A DNA stretch of 64,000 nt from Ariolimax columbianus (lineage: Eukaryota; Mollusca; Gastropoda; Stylommatophora; Arionidae): assembly GCA_036924085.1 (NCBI GenBank), contig JAVGWX010000013.1, positions 59,612,390-59,676,389 on the forward strand, written 5' to 3'. Shown piece after piece: positions 1 through 11,560 of the stretch (position 1 is its first letter; the number at the start of each line of letters is the position of its first letter). The position numbers and the translations under genes are program-made. A model generated the notes under the pieces. The model did not search any database. It saw nothing but the letters and a program-made list of their open reading frames with translations, and was not told the DNA's origin.

Positions 1-423
1 TCCATGAGCCTCACCGTGCTTGAAGCATATCAGTTGATCTTTCTCCATGAGCCTCACCGTGCTTGAAGTACAGCATCAGTTGATCTTTCTCCATGAGCCT
101 CACTGTGCTTAAAGCATATCAGTTGATCTTTCTCCATGAGCCTCATCGTGCTTGAAGCACAGCCTCAGTTGATCTTTCTCCATGAGCCTCACCGAAGCAC
201 AGCCTCAGTTGATCTTTCTCCATGAGCCTCACCGAAGCACAGCCTCAGTTGATCTTTCTCCATGAGCCTCACCAAAGCACAGCCTCAGTTGATCTTTCTC
301 CATGAGCCTCACTGAAGCACAGCCTCAGTTGATCTTTCTCCATGAGCCTCACTGTGCTTGAAGCACAGCCTCAGTTGATCTTTCTCCGTCAGCCTCACCG
401 TGCTTGAAGCATATCAGTTGATC
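1..423. repeat. Minisatellite, 46/40-bp units
   Basis: About ten head-to-tail units share the core agcctcagttgatctttctc. Full units are about 46 bp; several neighbouring units have lost an internal tgctt block and are about 40 bp, which suggests local expansion of a deletion variant. The array probably continues to the left of the window. No coding potential is seen. Confidence 0.93.
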
Positions 424-599
424 GAAGAAAAATAAGTTACATGGCTAAAAGATACCAGAATTAGGAACGAAGTGGAAAGAAACACCCCCTACACAACAAA
501 AAGCCCGCTAAAACCGAATGATGGCGAATGTGTCAAGTCAAAAAGAGCTCAGATTTCGCAGCATCGCTGTAAGCTATGACACACAGTTAGTTTTTTTAG

Positions 600-1600
600 T
601 CAGGACGAACACAGAATAAGAAGAAATCAATTATTTAAGAGACTTAAGAAATGAGAGCTTTATTCCTACTTCATTAGAATACCCTGAACAAGAAATGTGA
701 AACAATAATCATGAAACGGAGACACATGGAAAACAAACAGCTTGGTGGAATGCTCAAGTTAAGGAATCAATACAATCTAATAATAGAGACTGCCAAACAT
801 GGATAACGCACCAGATAGATTTTCTCATTTTCGTTCCTTTGTCTATCATGGGTGAAGATATCTCTCTCTTTCTGTCAAACTCTCTCATACACACTCACTC
901 TCTGCCACTCAAATAAGATTAAAAATGAAACAAACAATACAAATCGCAAAAAGTATAATCACGGAAAAACAACCAACATTCATTTGTAAAACTGATCAAG
1001 AGATTTCTACAAAAGTACCAAAGAAGATATTTCTACAAAAGCATCAAAGCAGTGAAGCTATGAGATGAGATTTAATCCTTCTTCAAACATAAATGAATCT
1101 CATATTTAACAAGCACATGAGACAATGATGGAAAGAACTTTTCAAGCAAAAATTACACCCAGGGACAGTCAGTACTTTTTTCAATAAACAAGGAATTATG
1201 TACTAATTGACGAAATAGAAAGGGCTATAAAGAACATAATAAAAACAAGTCACCAGGCATAGGCAGCATAACAACTGAAGCAATTAAAACTTATCAGAAG
1301 ACAGGAGTAAAGTGGCTAAATAGATTGCAATTGCAACAAGCTACAATAATACCAATCTGAAAGAATTAAAATGGGAGTAAAAGAAGCAGATACATACAGA
1401 GGCAAGTTGTTACTAAATCATGCAAGAAAAATTTATGTCAAAAGACTTGAACCAAGAATAAGAACAATTGTTGAAAGTCAGCTGAGCAAAGCACACTATA
1501 GATTCTGCAAGCAAATGGGATGTAGTAATGCCTTAACTGAACCCAACTTAATACATACGACCAAAGCATAATATAGACAGACGAAGAAAGACTGCAAAAT
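600..1600 (+). mobile_element. Degenerate LINE-C relic, linker plus N-terminal RT
   Basis: Frame-hopping translation gives KQTAWWNAQVKES near 730, KSPGIGSITTEAIK near 1245 and a 66-codon open piece at 1371-1571 with NHARKIYVKRLEPRIRTIVE. These are the endonuclease-RT linker and first RT motifs of RTE-like LINEs. Stops and frameshifts are everywhere, so it is dead. The stretch 424-600 carries no gene and includes a short S2b-like piece around 540-600. Confidence 0.7.
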
Positions 1601-1707
1601 CATTTGAATTTACATATTCACAGCCCGTGAAATATATGAGAATTAGCAGAATACCAGATCTACTCGACATACATGTAAACTGTGTCAAACTTAAACATGC
1701 CAAATTG

Positions 1708-2110
1708 TGCAAAGTATGAAGCGTGTTCAAATGACACCGGACCAAACTAGTGAACATACGTACAATGCGCATGACGACGTCACTTCTGGTGTAAACAAAA
1801 CATACCAACCAACCGTCAAGTTTGCAAAATTGCATTATCCTCCGACTCAGTTTCCTCAACAGACCGTTGAAAACATGGTGAGTGTGATGGGGAATCCGTC
1901 CAGAGTTGATCAGCGAGCAGTGATTCGGTTTCTAACAGCTGAAGGATGTCGACCAGTTGACATCCACCACAAAATGCAGGCAGTGTATGGTGACAAAAGG
2001 TGTCGAAGACAACAGTAAAGAACTTGACAACAATGTTTAAAGAAGGACATGAGTTAACGAAAGATCATTTGAGACCAGGTCAGGCGCATATTGCTGCATT
2101 AACTCGCAGA
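1708..2110 (+). mobile_element. Mariner 5' arm with transposase HTH, single arm
   Basis: The segment begins with gcgtgttcaaatgacaccgg, matching the termini of the foldbacks at 61.5 and 28.4 kb. It encodes a mariner-type N-terminal helix-turn-helix: QRAVIRFLTAEGCRPVDIH, then TTVKNLTTMFKEGHELTKD after a frame change. The catalytic domain is absent. Unlike the other two copies, no inverted second arm follows. Confidence 0.7.
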
Positions 2111-2385
2111 TATACTACAACATGGGCTTACAATGTCAGAGGAAACATACTTGATCCAAGAAATGCGCCCTGTGCTGTTCAATGGTACAAATTGACAGAA
2201 AAAAGAAATGCAAGTAATTGGAGACATGGCACGAGGAAGACCACATGACTGATGGATAGATGAGAACAGAAATACAACATGGGCTTACAATGGCTGATGG
2301 AACATACTTGGTAAAAAATGGCTTCCCATGCCGTTTAGCAGAACAAATGGACAGAAAAGTAATGCAAGTAATGGGGGATGTCATA
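2105..2385. repeat. Diverged tandem duplication, about 170 bp
   Basis: The segment beginning atacaacatgggcttacaat near 2112 recurs near 2273 with the same flanking order (gaaacatacttg, then gacagaaaa, then aatgcaagtaa). Divergence is considerable. A further short repeat (gtctggatgttaatgtctgt type) runs to about 2530. Origin is unknown; it may be LINE-derived. Confidence 0.6.
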
Positions 2386-2707
2386 TCTGTATGATGGGAG
2401 ACTATGTTTTTGTCTGGATACTAGGAAACATGTTTTGTCTGTATAATGGAAAGTCTGGATGTTAATGTCTGTATAATGGAAGGTCTGGATGTGAATGTCT
2501 CTATTATGAAAGGTGTGGTAAAGTCTAGGTTTAGCTGAGTAGTTTACTTATCTAAAGAGTTACAACATGTATCTACAGCACAACACGACTTCACACAGTA
2601 AATAACACAGTAAACACTATCCAACAAAAACAATGATTAAAAATTTGTGAAAACAAAGCAATATTAACCCCAAAAAATAAAGTAAAGTATACCTAAACTA
2701 AATAATC

Positions 2708-2708
2708 A

Positions 2709-2770
<62 letters not shown>
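2708..2770. repeat. (TA)n microsatellite
   Basis: About 31 uninterrupted TA dinucleotides. Confidence 0.97.
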
Positions 2771-2772
<2 letters not shown>

Positions 2773-4590
2773 AACTGCAATCAGAAGTTTTTAAGCACTG
2801 GCTTTTGATGTTTCCCCCAAACTATATAACCCAGATTCTTGTCGTTGAACTGCCTTATCTGCATACTCAACACACAAGCACAAACTCGTCCTCCCGATCG
2901 GATTATGTACTCAGTCGTTCTGTGCATTCATATATAATCAGATCACTTTCAATCCAGTGATCAGTACATTCACATACAATCGGTTCACGTATGATCAGTT
3001 GATCTGTGCATTCATATGTAATTAGATCATGTCAAGTATAATCGGATTACATACTGACTTGTGATCACATACTCAGTCGATCTGTGCATTCACATACAAT
3101 CAGATCACTTTCGATCAAGAGATCTGAGCATTCCCATTCAAACATACAATCGGTTCACAAAGTGTCATCCACATTCAGATCTCTTACTGTTCACAGGGTA
3201 TCCAACATAAACACCTATTGAGCGACTGGCAAAAACTCGGTGTATGCTGGTCCAGTCACCCTGCAAACTCACTCCTGACAGCCTCTCAGCCACTCTCCTA
3301 GCCAGTCCCCTGAGTTCATTTTTGCAGAGTATTTTATAGTCTCAAGCAACAGCATGGCTGTCAAATGGTCTTCTGTTGGTTGTCTGACTTAGCCATCACT
3401 CTAATTTGAAGCGAATCCCAACTAATTGTTATTGGATGACTATCCCTGAATCCCTATCACTCTAAATGTTATAGCTAGTTGTGACCGCATCCGACTGTCA
3501 CCAACCCCCTCCCCCCCCCCCCCCAACTACGTAATTCGGAACGCTAGAATGGTCAGCTCCTAACCCCCCCACCTCATCTCCCCCCTCCCCCTCTTGTACC
3601 AGACAAAGTCTTCCACCTAAACCCTTCATTTCCTTTGTCGACCTAGTGTCGAGATGGTGATTGACCTTGGCACGCATTCAGTCAGCCTTTGTTCTTAGAG
3701 TTGCCAGCCCAATTTCCCCTGCCCTAAACGTTCATGCTCCAGCTGGAACTGTCACAAAGGTGTGGATGTACATGTCTGTATTTCCACATTTTTTTTATTA
3801 CGTCAAACATTTAGTCTTACCCATTTTTTGGTTCACATGCTGTCTTATATTCCATGAATTTGCTTCAAAGCACTGATAGTGTTCCTAACCTGAATGGCAT
3901 TATCAGTTTCCACTACAAACGTATTTATAACATCTACATAAACAAACTAAACAGACCCAGCTCAGAAAAATCCACTGCAACAACTTAACTTCATACCAAT
4001 CAATAATATAATAACCTTCCAAATCCACGTGAAACAGAAAAAAATCTTAAATTGAAAGTCGAATTTCCATTGTATTGTTTTCGGGCGACTAGAAATGGTT
4101 TTGTCTTTGATTCGGCCATTTCTGTTGTAAAACCAGTGTTAACACAACGAATACACAAGGTGATTATACAGAGACATTGCCCCGGCTAATTTTTCGACAA
4201 TGGTTCAGTAAAAAATTAAGGTTTTCAAATATAAATTATTTGGCGGAATATGAACAGCGAGTGAATTATTGCCATAAAAAGTGTTCAATACGTGTACCAA
4301 TATTTCCTATAATCATTTTTTGTTAATGACCAAAACTTAATGTTAGATTGAAAATATGCTACAAAATCATATGAATGTGCTAGGCATAGGCTTGTGAAAG
4401 GCAATATGTAGATTAGCGCAATGAAGACATAATACTGAGGATTAGCATAACACACGGAAGGTCCACAAAACATAAATGTAAACAAAATCAAACTTAAGCA
4501 GGCCCAATAGCTCAAATACATACGACACAGGGCTACAATGCAGTATAAAATGAGAAGACCAAAGAAGAAAGAATAGCTCAAATGCCTGGA
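2771..4590. other. No gene seen; AT-rich, weak repeats
   Basis: From 2880 to 3160 there are imperfect repeats of gatctgtgcattcacatacaatc-like units of roughly 50-60 bp. A poly-C run lies at about 3507-3523. No exon-like open frame with plausible splice sites or family resemblance was recognised. Confidence 0.5.
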
Positions 4591-4594
4591 AATT

Positions 4595-5060
4595 AGTTTT
4601 ACAGAAGATGGAAGCCTGGGTAGAGAAATTGAAACCAGATGAGCTTAAACACTCAAACATAACATATAAAGAGTATATTTATACCAACTCTGTGCTACCA
4701 GTGTCCAACTTAGTTATCTCAGGAACAAAAGAGAGAACAACTACAATGTATGAAATGAAATTGTTTCTGCGATGTGCTATGGTGCAGAAACATGGACACT
4801 CACAAAATCCTTGGAGGACAAACAGTGACTAAGGCCTATCTTGAGATGCGTGGGCAGAATCACTCTCCGCAACCAACACATGAAAATCTTCTAAATTCTG
4901 ACATAGATTGATCGTGCTTGGTGAATGATGGGGTAATGTATGCAGATTAGTCAAAACATAGATGAGCAGGTCACATGATGTGACGGAAAGGATGGTCGAT
5001 GGAGCACGGCGACAGCAATCGGTACCCCCGAGACAAAAAGATACAGAGGGGAAGACCCCA
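4595..5060 (+). mobile_element. LINE fragment, C-terminal region after RT
   Basis: An open stretch (4608-4832) followed by broken frames reads like the post-RT region of RTE-type LINEs: VLPV near 4690, then a cysteine-containing mouse-over of the usual 'YGAETWTLT' block near 4780, then a helical segment ending near 5050. Frames are interrupted repeatedly. Confidence 0.5.
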
Positions 5061-5224
5061 CCCGCAATGTATTGGTAAGGCTCCCATGCTGTCCACAACA
5101 ATACCTGAGACTCCTCTAGTGTAGTCCTTACCACCCACAGTGACCCAAGACAGGGTCCACGGGAGACATGCTCTGGAAGACTAATCTTGCCCGGGCTATT
5201 CTGTTCCTCCTTTCATAATTACAT

Positions 5225-5340
5225 CTCCTATTGTGTGCCAAGGTATCCTATTGTGTGCCAAGGTATCCTATTGTGTATTATGTGCGTGCCAAGGTATCCT
5301 ATTGTGTATTATGTGTGTGCCAAGGTATTTTATCATATGC
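5225..5340. repeat. Short tandem repeat, 20/30-bp units
   Basis: Four to five copies of tgtgtgccaaggtatcctat, with a 30-bp variant carrying an extra tattatgtg-type insertion. Confidence 0.85.
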
Positions 5341-5344
5341 ATTT

Positions 5345-5710
5345 GCCTCTCGCTCACCCTACATCCTATCTATTTCAAACACAAAGCAAAACCAGATCCC
5401 CAGGACTCAGCCAAGAAACTGAAACGAAGAGACCAGTTTGATCTTCAAGCTGAGAACAGGCCATGCACCTCTCAAACAAACAGAATAGATTAGACCCACT
5501 ACGTGAACCAAACTGCAGAGATTCTGCCACAACCACAAGGAGTCGGTCGAGCACCTCCTGACTTTATGCCCAGGGCTGGCCGATCTGTGGAACCTGCTGT
5601 TCCCATACACACCCCACCATACACAACAATTGAGGTGTGCTATTGTCCGGAAGATATTGGGCTGTTTAGACCTGCCAGCTCACAGCTAAAGGGACTATAT
5701 CATCATCACC
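5345..5710 (+). mobile_element. LINE C-terminal fragment with zinc-knuckle-like tail
   Basis: Frame-corrected translation gives LRTGHAPLKQT and SVEHLLTLCPGLADLW, the conserved C-terminal tail of jockey/I-type LINE ORF2 proteins that follows RNase H. Only the tail survives and it needs frame changes. Confidence 0.6.
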
Positions 5711-5732
5711 TTAGTTCCTACATTAGTTTAAT

Positions 5733-5950
5733 GGAGCCATGGTACCCAGTGGTTAGTGCACTGGCTTCCCAGCCGTAGGTTCAGGGTTGGGTCCCCAGTT
5801 GATGTTAGATTTCTTCCATCGTAAAATATCTCCTACGGTCAACCCAGCCTCCAAAATTGGGTAATAGAATAATCTGGGAAAGTGAAGCCTGCTGACGTGA
5901 TGTTGACTACATCCCCCCTAGTGTGTGTTTGGTCAAGAAAAATATGGACC
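5733..5950 (+). mobile_element. Possible tRNA-derived SINE
   Basis: The segment catggtacccagtggttagt followed about 35 bp later by ggttgggtcccca resembles diverged Pol III A and B boxes, followed by an unrelated body. Only one copy is seen here, so the assignment is tentative. Confidence 0.35.
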
Positions 5951-6189
5951 TAATACCATATTATCAATGTGCCACGCTGGCATGTTAACGGAATCTTTAT
6001 TTTATACATCAGTATAATTGAAGATAAAGGGGTATTCATTATACTAAATGGTTGGAATTAGAAATAAGTTTGCAGCAACAATAACACACGTTGCTGTGAA
6101 CACACAAATGCATCACATTGTAATGTGAGACATTATCTTTGGCATCAGTCTGGCAATTATACCGTATGCGAGGAAATGTATAACAAATG

Positions 6190-6625
6190 TTTAATAGGAG
6201 AAATTTAAACAAGATACAGAAATTTCAGGAATTATAGTAAGAAATGGAGTGAAATAGAAAGAATGGAGTGAAAAAGAAGAAATGGGGTGAAAAAGAAAGA
6301 ATGGAGTGAAAAAGAAGAAATGGAGTGAAAAAGAAGAAATGGAGTGAAAGAGAAAGAATGAAATGAAATGAACAAAGTGAAAAAAAAGAATGAAGTGAAA
6401 GACAAAGAATAAAGTGAAAGACAAAGAATGTAATGAAATAAAGAACGAAGTAAAAGAGAAAGAATGAAGTGAAAAAGAAAGAATGAAATGAAATCAAAGA
6501 ATGAATGGAGTGAACGAGAATGAATGAGTGAAAGAGACAATGAAATGAAAGAGAAAGAATTAAATGGAAGAGAATGAATGTAGTGAAAGAGAAAAAAAAC
6601 AACGCAGAAGAGAAAGAACGGCGAG
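6190..6625. repeat. Purine-rich low-complexity tract
   Basis: Degenerate repeats of gaatggagtgaaaaagaa, nearly pure purine on the plus strand. It creates long Phe/Ser/His-rich frames on the minus strand that are not genes. It ends about 15 bp from the PPP4R4-like exon 2 donor. Confidence 0.9.
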
Positions 6626-6640
6626 AAAGAGAATGGCTAC

Positions 6641-6714
6641 CTGAGAAGATATACAGCTCTCTCAATCCCAGTCAGGCGAGGATCGACTGTCAGCTTATCC
6701 AACTCCTCGTCACT
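6641..6714 (-). CDS. PPP4R4: PPP4R4-like, second coding exon
   Basis: PPP4R4 is a HEAT-repeat regulatory subunit of Ser/Thr protein phosphatase 4. This 74-nt exon has an acceptor ending ccgcag and a donor ctcag|gtagcc. Reading from its first base it encodes DEELDKLTVDPRLTGIERA followed by VYLL. From memory this matches the N-terminal block of vertebrate PPP4R4 just before its first HEAT repeats. It starts in phase 0, which fits the phase-0 donor of the ATG exon at 22547-22630, and leaves phase 2. A purine-rich satellite lies just past the donor. The next exon was not found and probably lies beyond position 1. The family call rests on a short match recalled without a database search. Confidence 0.62.
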
Positions 6715-6754
6715 CTGCGGAATCAATCAATAAATCAATAAGAAGTGGGTAACA

Positions 6755-7009
6755 TTGCTCAATGCAAAACATAAGTTGACCAATGCAGCTTACAGGAAGC
6801 CTGGACCAAGGCAGTGGTGGTTTCTGTATCAGACCATTGAACATGATGGTGTTAGATCATTGCATGTCCCAGTAAAGTCACCTTTTAATACATGCTTGAC
6901 AGAATACAGTGGTCCTATTATTTCCTCACCTGACACCACCCAAGTGTTACAAAGAAATGACCCAACAACAGCTTTACAAATTATGAGAAGTATAATAGTG
7001 GCATGTTAA
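6755..7009 (+). other. Unrecognised 84-codon open frame
   Basis: An ATG-initiated open frame with motif KPGPRQWWFLYQTIEHDG. I do not recognise the family. It lies antisense to, and just upstream of, PPP4R4-like exon 2, and abuts a LINE-C fragment that holds an S1 SINE. It could be LINE-derived or chance. Confidence 0.25.
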
Positions 7010-7047
7010 TGAAGTGTAATAGACTTGTAACAAACACATTCCAATGG

Positions 7048-7290
7048 GGACAGCGTGGGTTAGTGGTTAAGTGGCATGGCTCAGAATCCGAAGGTGCTGG
7101 GTTCGCTCCCCATCACAGCATTGACCGTTTTCCCCGGGGAAGCAAACCCTTAAAAAATGCTGGAGAAAGCAGACCCTTACATAAAATGCTTGCCGAAGAT
7201 GGATGCACTGGGTCAACAGGCGCAAAAGATAAATATAGTGTAATGCCCACTGCCTTGGGGAATAGAGAAATACGGTGAACGCAAACAAAA
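7048..7290 (+). mobile_element. S1 tRNA-derived SINE with target-site duplication
   Basis: The head has a Pol III A-box-like tgggttagtgg and a B-box-like gggttcgctcccc; the 3' end is A-rich (gcaaacaaaa). It is flanked by the direct repeat attccaatgg at 7038-7047 and 7291-7300. The insertion splits a LINE-C fragment whose text (IPMETK, then VPTLC) resumes after it. Confidence 0.88.
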
Positions 7291-7379
7291 ATTCCAATGG
7301 AGACAAAACAGAGACAGCTGATAAATTTATAAATGGTATTTTTTGTACCAACTCTCTGCTGGAAAGGAAGACCGACATC

Positions 7380-8270
7380 TGGTCTGGTCAGGCAAAACAT
7401 ACTGATCAGACATATTAGTTAGGGTCAGGCAAAACATACTGATCAGACATATTAGTTAGGGTCAGGCAAAACATACTGATCAGACATATTAGTTAGGGTC
7501 AGGCAAAACATACTGATCAGACATATTAGTTAGGGTCAGGCAAAACATACTGATCAGACATATTAGTTAGGATCAGGCAAACTATACTGATCAGACATAT
7601 TAGTTAGGGTCAGGCAAAACATACTGATCAGACATAGTTAGGGTCAGGCAAAACATACTGATCAGACATATTAGTTAGGGTCAGGCAAAACATACTGATC
7701 AGACATATTAGTTAGGATCAGGCAAACTATACTGATCAGACATATTAGTTAGGGTCAGGCAAAACATACTGATCAGACATATTAGTTAGGGTCAGGCAAA
7801 CTATACTGATCAGACATATTAGTTAGGGTCAGGCAAACTATACTGATCAGACATATTAGTTAGGATCAGGCAAAACATACTGATCAGACATATTAGTTAG
7901 GATCAGGCAAACTATACTGATCAGACATATTAGTTAGGATCAGGCAAAACATACTGATCAGACATATTAGTTAGGATCAGGCAAACTATACTGGCCAAGA
8001 CCATCACCTCAGCTTACACGCAGCCCTTCCTGGAAACAGGCTGTTTTTAACGACAGTCTGGCTAACAAGGTGAGGGATCGACATGATCCCCATAGTAGAC
8101 ACAGCGACACGCAGATGAATTCAAGCATAGCACAACTGCCTGGAGGACACCGGTCCACCTTCATCAGGCTTCTTGGGATGTGAGGAAAGCTACGACAACC
8201 CACCACTTAACGTCCTTTTTAGGGTGCACAAAAGAGTAATCCTACTCATTGTGGGCATTCATCAATAACT
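7380..8270 (+). mobile_element. S3 repeat with expanded 37-bp VNTR
   Basis: About 16 units of 37 bp with core actgatcagacatattag fill 7390-7990, in two interspersed subtypes (aaaacatac and aaactatac). The S3 body follows (7991-8270), as in the copies at 14.84, 33.65, 36.04 and 41.90 kb, and ends near gggcattcatcaataac. Other copies carry 1-7 VNTR units. Confidence 0.85.
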
Positions 8271-8284
8271 CCCTGTTACCATTG

Positions 8285-8408
8285 CCAGACAAGAACTCTC
8301 AACAAGGCAGAAGAAAGAAAAACCATGGTATGTGAAATGAGGTGGCGGGGTCACAAGACTAGACAGTGTACGAAAGGAAGAAATCAGACAAAGTGTGTGC
8401 AACACCGT
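8285..8408 (+). mobile_element. LINE-C fragment
   Basis: Matches the LINE-C copy at about 49925-50080 (gaactctcaacaaggcagaa, then tatgtgaaatgaggtg, then gtgtgcaacacc). It forms the flank into which the chimeric CR1-A element at 8409 is inserted. Confidence 0.6.
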
Positions 8409-10672
8409 CAGGTCAGGTCAGCCCGTAACCGGTGAGGTCGTTCCTCATAACTGTAATTCTGGAATCCCACTATCATCTTTGTCGCTCTTTTTTGTATTCT
8501 TTCTTGCATGTTTATGTCCCCTCTATGATAAGGACTCCACACCTGTACACAGTACTCCAATCTAGGTCTATACAGTTTGACGATCACTTCCTTGCTCCTA
8601 TGTTTAATATTTCTTTTTATCATACCTAACATTGCATTTGCCTTTTTCACTGCTACCTTAACTTGCTCACTCACTTTTCCTGTATGATCTATTATAACCC
8701 CTAGGTCCCTTTCCTTATCTATCTTTCTAATATTGTTTTCTCCCATTCTGTAATTATGTTCCATATTAGATCTACCCATGTGGATGACTGTACATTTATC
8801 TACATTAAACTCCATTTGCCAGCTTACAGACCATTCTCGAATTTTATCTAAATCCGACATCAATATATCCACTTCCGCTTTAGATGAGACACTACTGCAT
8901 AGTTTTGTGTCATCAGCAAATTTTGCAATCATGGATCTCATATCAATGTCCAAATCATTTATATATATCAAGAACAAAATTGGTCCCAAAACCGAGCCCC
9001 GTGGCACACCACTTTTCACTTCACACCACTCAGAGTACTCCTTATTTATCCCCACCCTCTGCCTTCTTCCCATTAACCAATTTTCAATCCATTTGGCAAC
9101 TTCCCCACCTATTCCATGTGATTTTAACTTTTGAAATAATCTTTGATGAGGTACTCTATCAAAGGCCTTTGCAAAGTCTAGATAAATAACATCCACTGGC
9201 TTCCCTTTATCTATGATTTTAGTAACCTCCTCCATGAATTCTAATAGATTTGTTAAGCATGATCTCCCTCTAGTAAACACATGCTGACTATTTCTAATTA
9301 GATTAAATTTGTCTAAATGCATTACAATGTTTTCTTTGATTATTGACTCAAACAATTTACAGACTATGCTCGTTAAACTCACCGGTCTATAATTTGTGGA
9401 TCTGATTTTTTGCCTTTTTTGAATAAGGGGATCACTCCTGCATCTTTCCAATCCCGTGGAACAATCCCTTTTGTCAGTGATTGAGAACATAATATAACCA
9501 ATGGTTTTGCTAGTTGGTTTCTAATTTCATACAGCAATTTTGGATGAATACCATCTTGACCTGGACATTTATTCACTTTCAACCCCTCCAATTTTTTTAA
9601 AAACCATTTCCTCTGTAATACAGATTGATCTTAATCCCGCTGTATCCATGTCTCTTTGAAAAATACCTATAGGCTATGGGATCTTGGAGCAGTCCTCTTT
9701 TGTGAAGACTGTGCCAAAGTACTGATTGAGCAGATTAGCTGCCTCCCTATTCTCACTTATTATTTTCCCTGTATTGTCTATGAGAGGGCCTACTTTGTCT
9801 TTCGTTCTTTGTTTATTTCTAACATAAGAGAAGAAGCTTTTACTGTCAGTCTTTATCCTCTGAGCAAGTTTTTTTTTTCAAAGTAATTTTTGCTGTTTTA
9901 TTCGCTTTCTGAGATATGTTCTGCTTGTCCAAATATTTTACATTTGTTTCTTTTGATTTTCCTGCCTCTATATATTTTTTCCATGCTTTATTTTTGCTCT
10001 TCTACATTTCACTACAAATCTAGTTATCCACTTTTTACGCTTTGGGTTTACCTCCCTACATGGAACATATTCCTCTTTTAGCGTTTCTAGAACTGTTTTA
10101 AAACTTTCCCACTCCTGTTCAACATCTGTTCCTACGACAATATCTTTCATCCTCTTAACATCTGCCTTAGAGTAGTCGTATGTTCGCGTGTTTATGTTTA
10201 CTTCTTTCCCTGCAATAAGATCCCAACGGATAATTTGGTGGTCACTTGAGCCAAACAGTTCCCCAACGGTAACGTTTTCAATCATATTTTCCTCTGTGGT
10301 AAAAACTAGGTCGAGTATGTTTTTGCCTTTGGTGGCTGCTTCTACATGTTGAATTAAAAAATTGTCAGTTATGCACTTAACAAAAGGTTTTGACTCTACA
10401 AGTGCTTCTGCCATATCCCATTTTATTTCTGGATAGTTGAAATCTCCCATTAATAATAATTTCCCTTCACTTGCCTTTGCTATGCTACTAATCAGCTCCT
10501 CATCTTCCTCTTCTTGACTTGATGGACTTCTATAGCACACTCTAATCACTGTTTTTTCACCCCCACTTTCTATTTCTCCCCATACACTTTCATTTTTGTT
10601 ACCACATGATAAATAATCTTTGATCGTTATATTAACAGAATTTATACAGTATAATAAAACGCCACCTCCCTA
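8409..10672 (-). mobile_element. CR1-A LINE, EN-RT, with LINE-B 3' tail
   Basis: This is the longest CR1-like copy. Endonuclease: a 193-codon frame at 9968-10549 with LLLMGDFNYPEIKWD and SSDHQIIRWD, extended to 10672 in broken frame. RT: a 360-codon frame at 8408-9490 with [29 protein letters not shown] and KFADDTKL, so the catalytic FADD is kept. The two ORF parts are separated by frameshifts, so the copy is not functional. Its natural 3' end is missing: at about 8435-8440 it switches to the 3' terminal 30 bp of LINE-B (aggtcaggtcagcccgtaac). Confidence 0.88.
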
Positions 10673-10674
10673 AT

Positions 10675-11335
10675 GTTCTATTGTTCATTAAGGCTATTCC
10701 ACAGCCAGCCAAGCTGCAGATGGTGAAAATAGACCTTTAGATGTATATAAACTTTGATCAAGTGTTAGTTGTATATAAATTATTATCTAATGTTCTTTGT
10801 CTATTAAGGTTGCTCCACAGCTAACCCAGCTTGAGGCAACGATGAAGCTAAAACTTTAGATATACATAAACTACTATCTAATGTGGTCCGCTGGGGTCTT
10901 TGTGTATGACAAAGATAAGAACAGCACCACTGCCCTACAGAGAGTATATTGTAAGAGGATACTGTGTGACATGGTATAATACCAGCCATGGTTAGGTGGT
11001 TTGTTAAGAGCAGCATAGATGGCTCCTAACATGCTGCAGGTCTACTTTGCTCTTGTTTGAGTCTATTAAGATGGACTTGCACTTAACCACCCTCTGCAGC
11101 ACTTGTCCCAACGCAGCGGAGTAATAAGCTGCTCGAGCCTAGCCTGCTTAGCAGGAAATCCTCCTGCTGGCAACATCCAGCTCACACAAGAGCTGGAACC
11201 TGCACTTGGGGCATTCATCTCTGTAGAAGTACAGGTCGACTAAGACTAGTGTTCTTTATCTATTAAGGTTGTCCTATAGCCAGTCCAGCTTAGGCAGTAA
11301 TCAAACTAAAACTTTAGATATGTATAAACTAAAAC
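10675..11335 (+). repeat. 105-bp tandem repeat split by an S4 element
   Basis: Three diverged units begin ctaatgttct...tattaagg...ccacagc and include aactttagatatacataaac. Units one and two lie at about 10675-10880 and the third at about 11250-11335. An S4 repeat (about 10880-11250) is inserted between units two and three. Confidence 0.7.
10880..11250 (+). repeat. S4 interspersed repeat
   Basis: Carries the S4 signature gtctttgtgtatgacaaaga, then ggttaggtggtttgttaaga, then gtagaagtacaggtcgacta. Other copies lie at 12265, 29600 and, inverted, 51130. It has no coding potential and its class is unknown. Confidence 0.85.
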
Positions 11336-11560
11336 CCAATGTTCTATTAAGCCTACTCTTTTCAATTTCTAACTGCCAAGGTATTTTTAGTATGCTCAAC
11401 ACTGAACACAGGGAGTCTTATCACACTACCCAGAGATCAGGGGAATTCTTACCAATAAATCCATGTGAAAAAATCACGGTCTCCACCATGATTCAAACCC
11501 GCGAACTCCAGCACTTGAAGCGGACACCTTGCCTCGAGACCACTGTTTCTCCAAGAACTC
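11335..11560 (-). mobile_element. S5 tRNA-like SINE
   Basis: Homologous to the complete copy at 18605-18850. Present here are ctgccaaggtatttttag, acccagagatcagggg and the reverse-complement B-box region ttcaaacccgcga. Confidence 0.75.

Noticed and set aside
6191..6665. Phe/Ser/His-rich minus-strand frames up to 146 codons
   Set aside because: Translation of a purine-rich simple repeat; no start context, domain or splice evidence. The real exon lies just beside it at 6641-6714 in another context.
7380..8000. The regular 37-bp array as a CRISPR
   Set aside because: Units are contiguous without unique spacers, and this is animal DNA; it is the VNTR of S3.
8408..10549. Intact CR1 retrotransposon gene
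   Set aside because: EN and RT sit in different frames, the KALV block is missing in the RT frame, and the 3' end is foreign.
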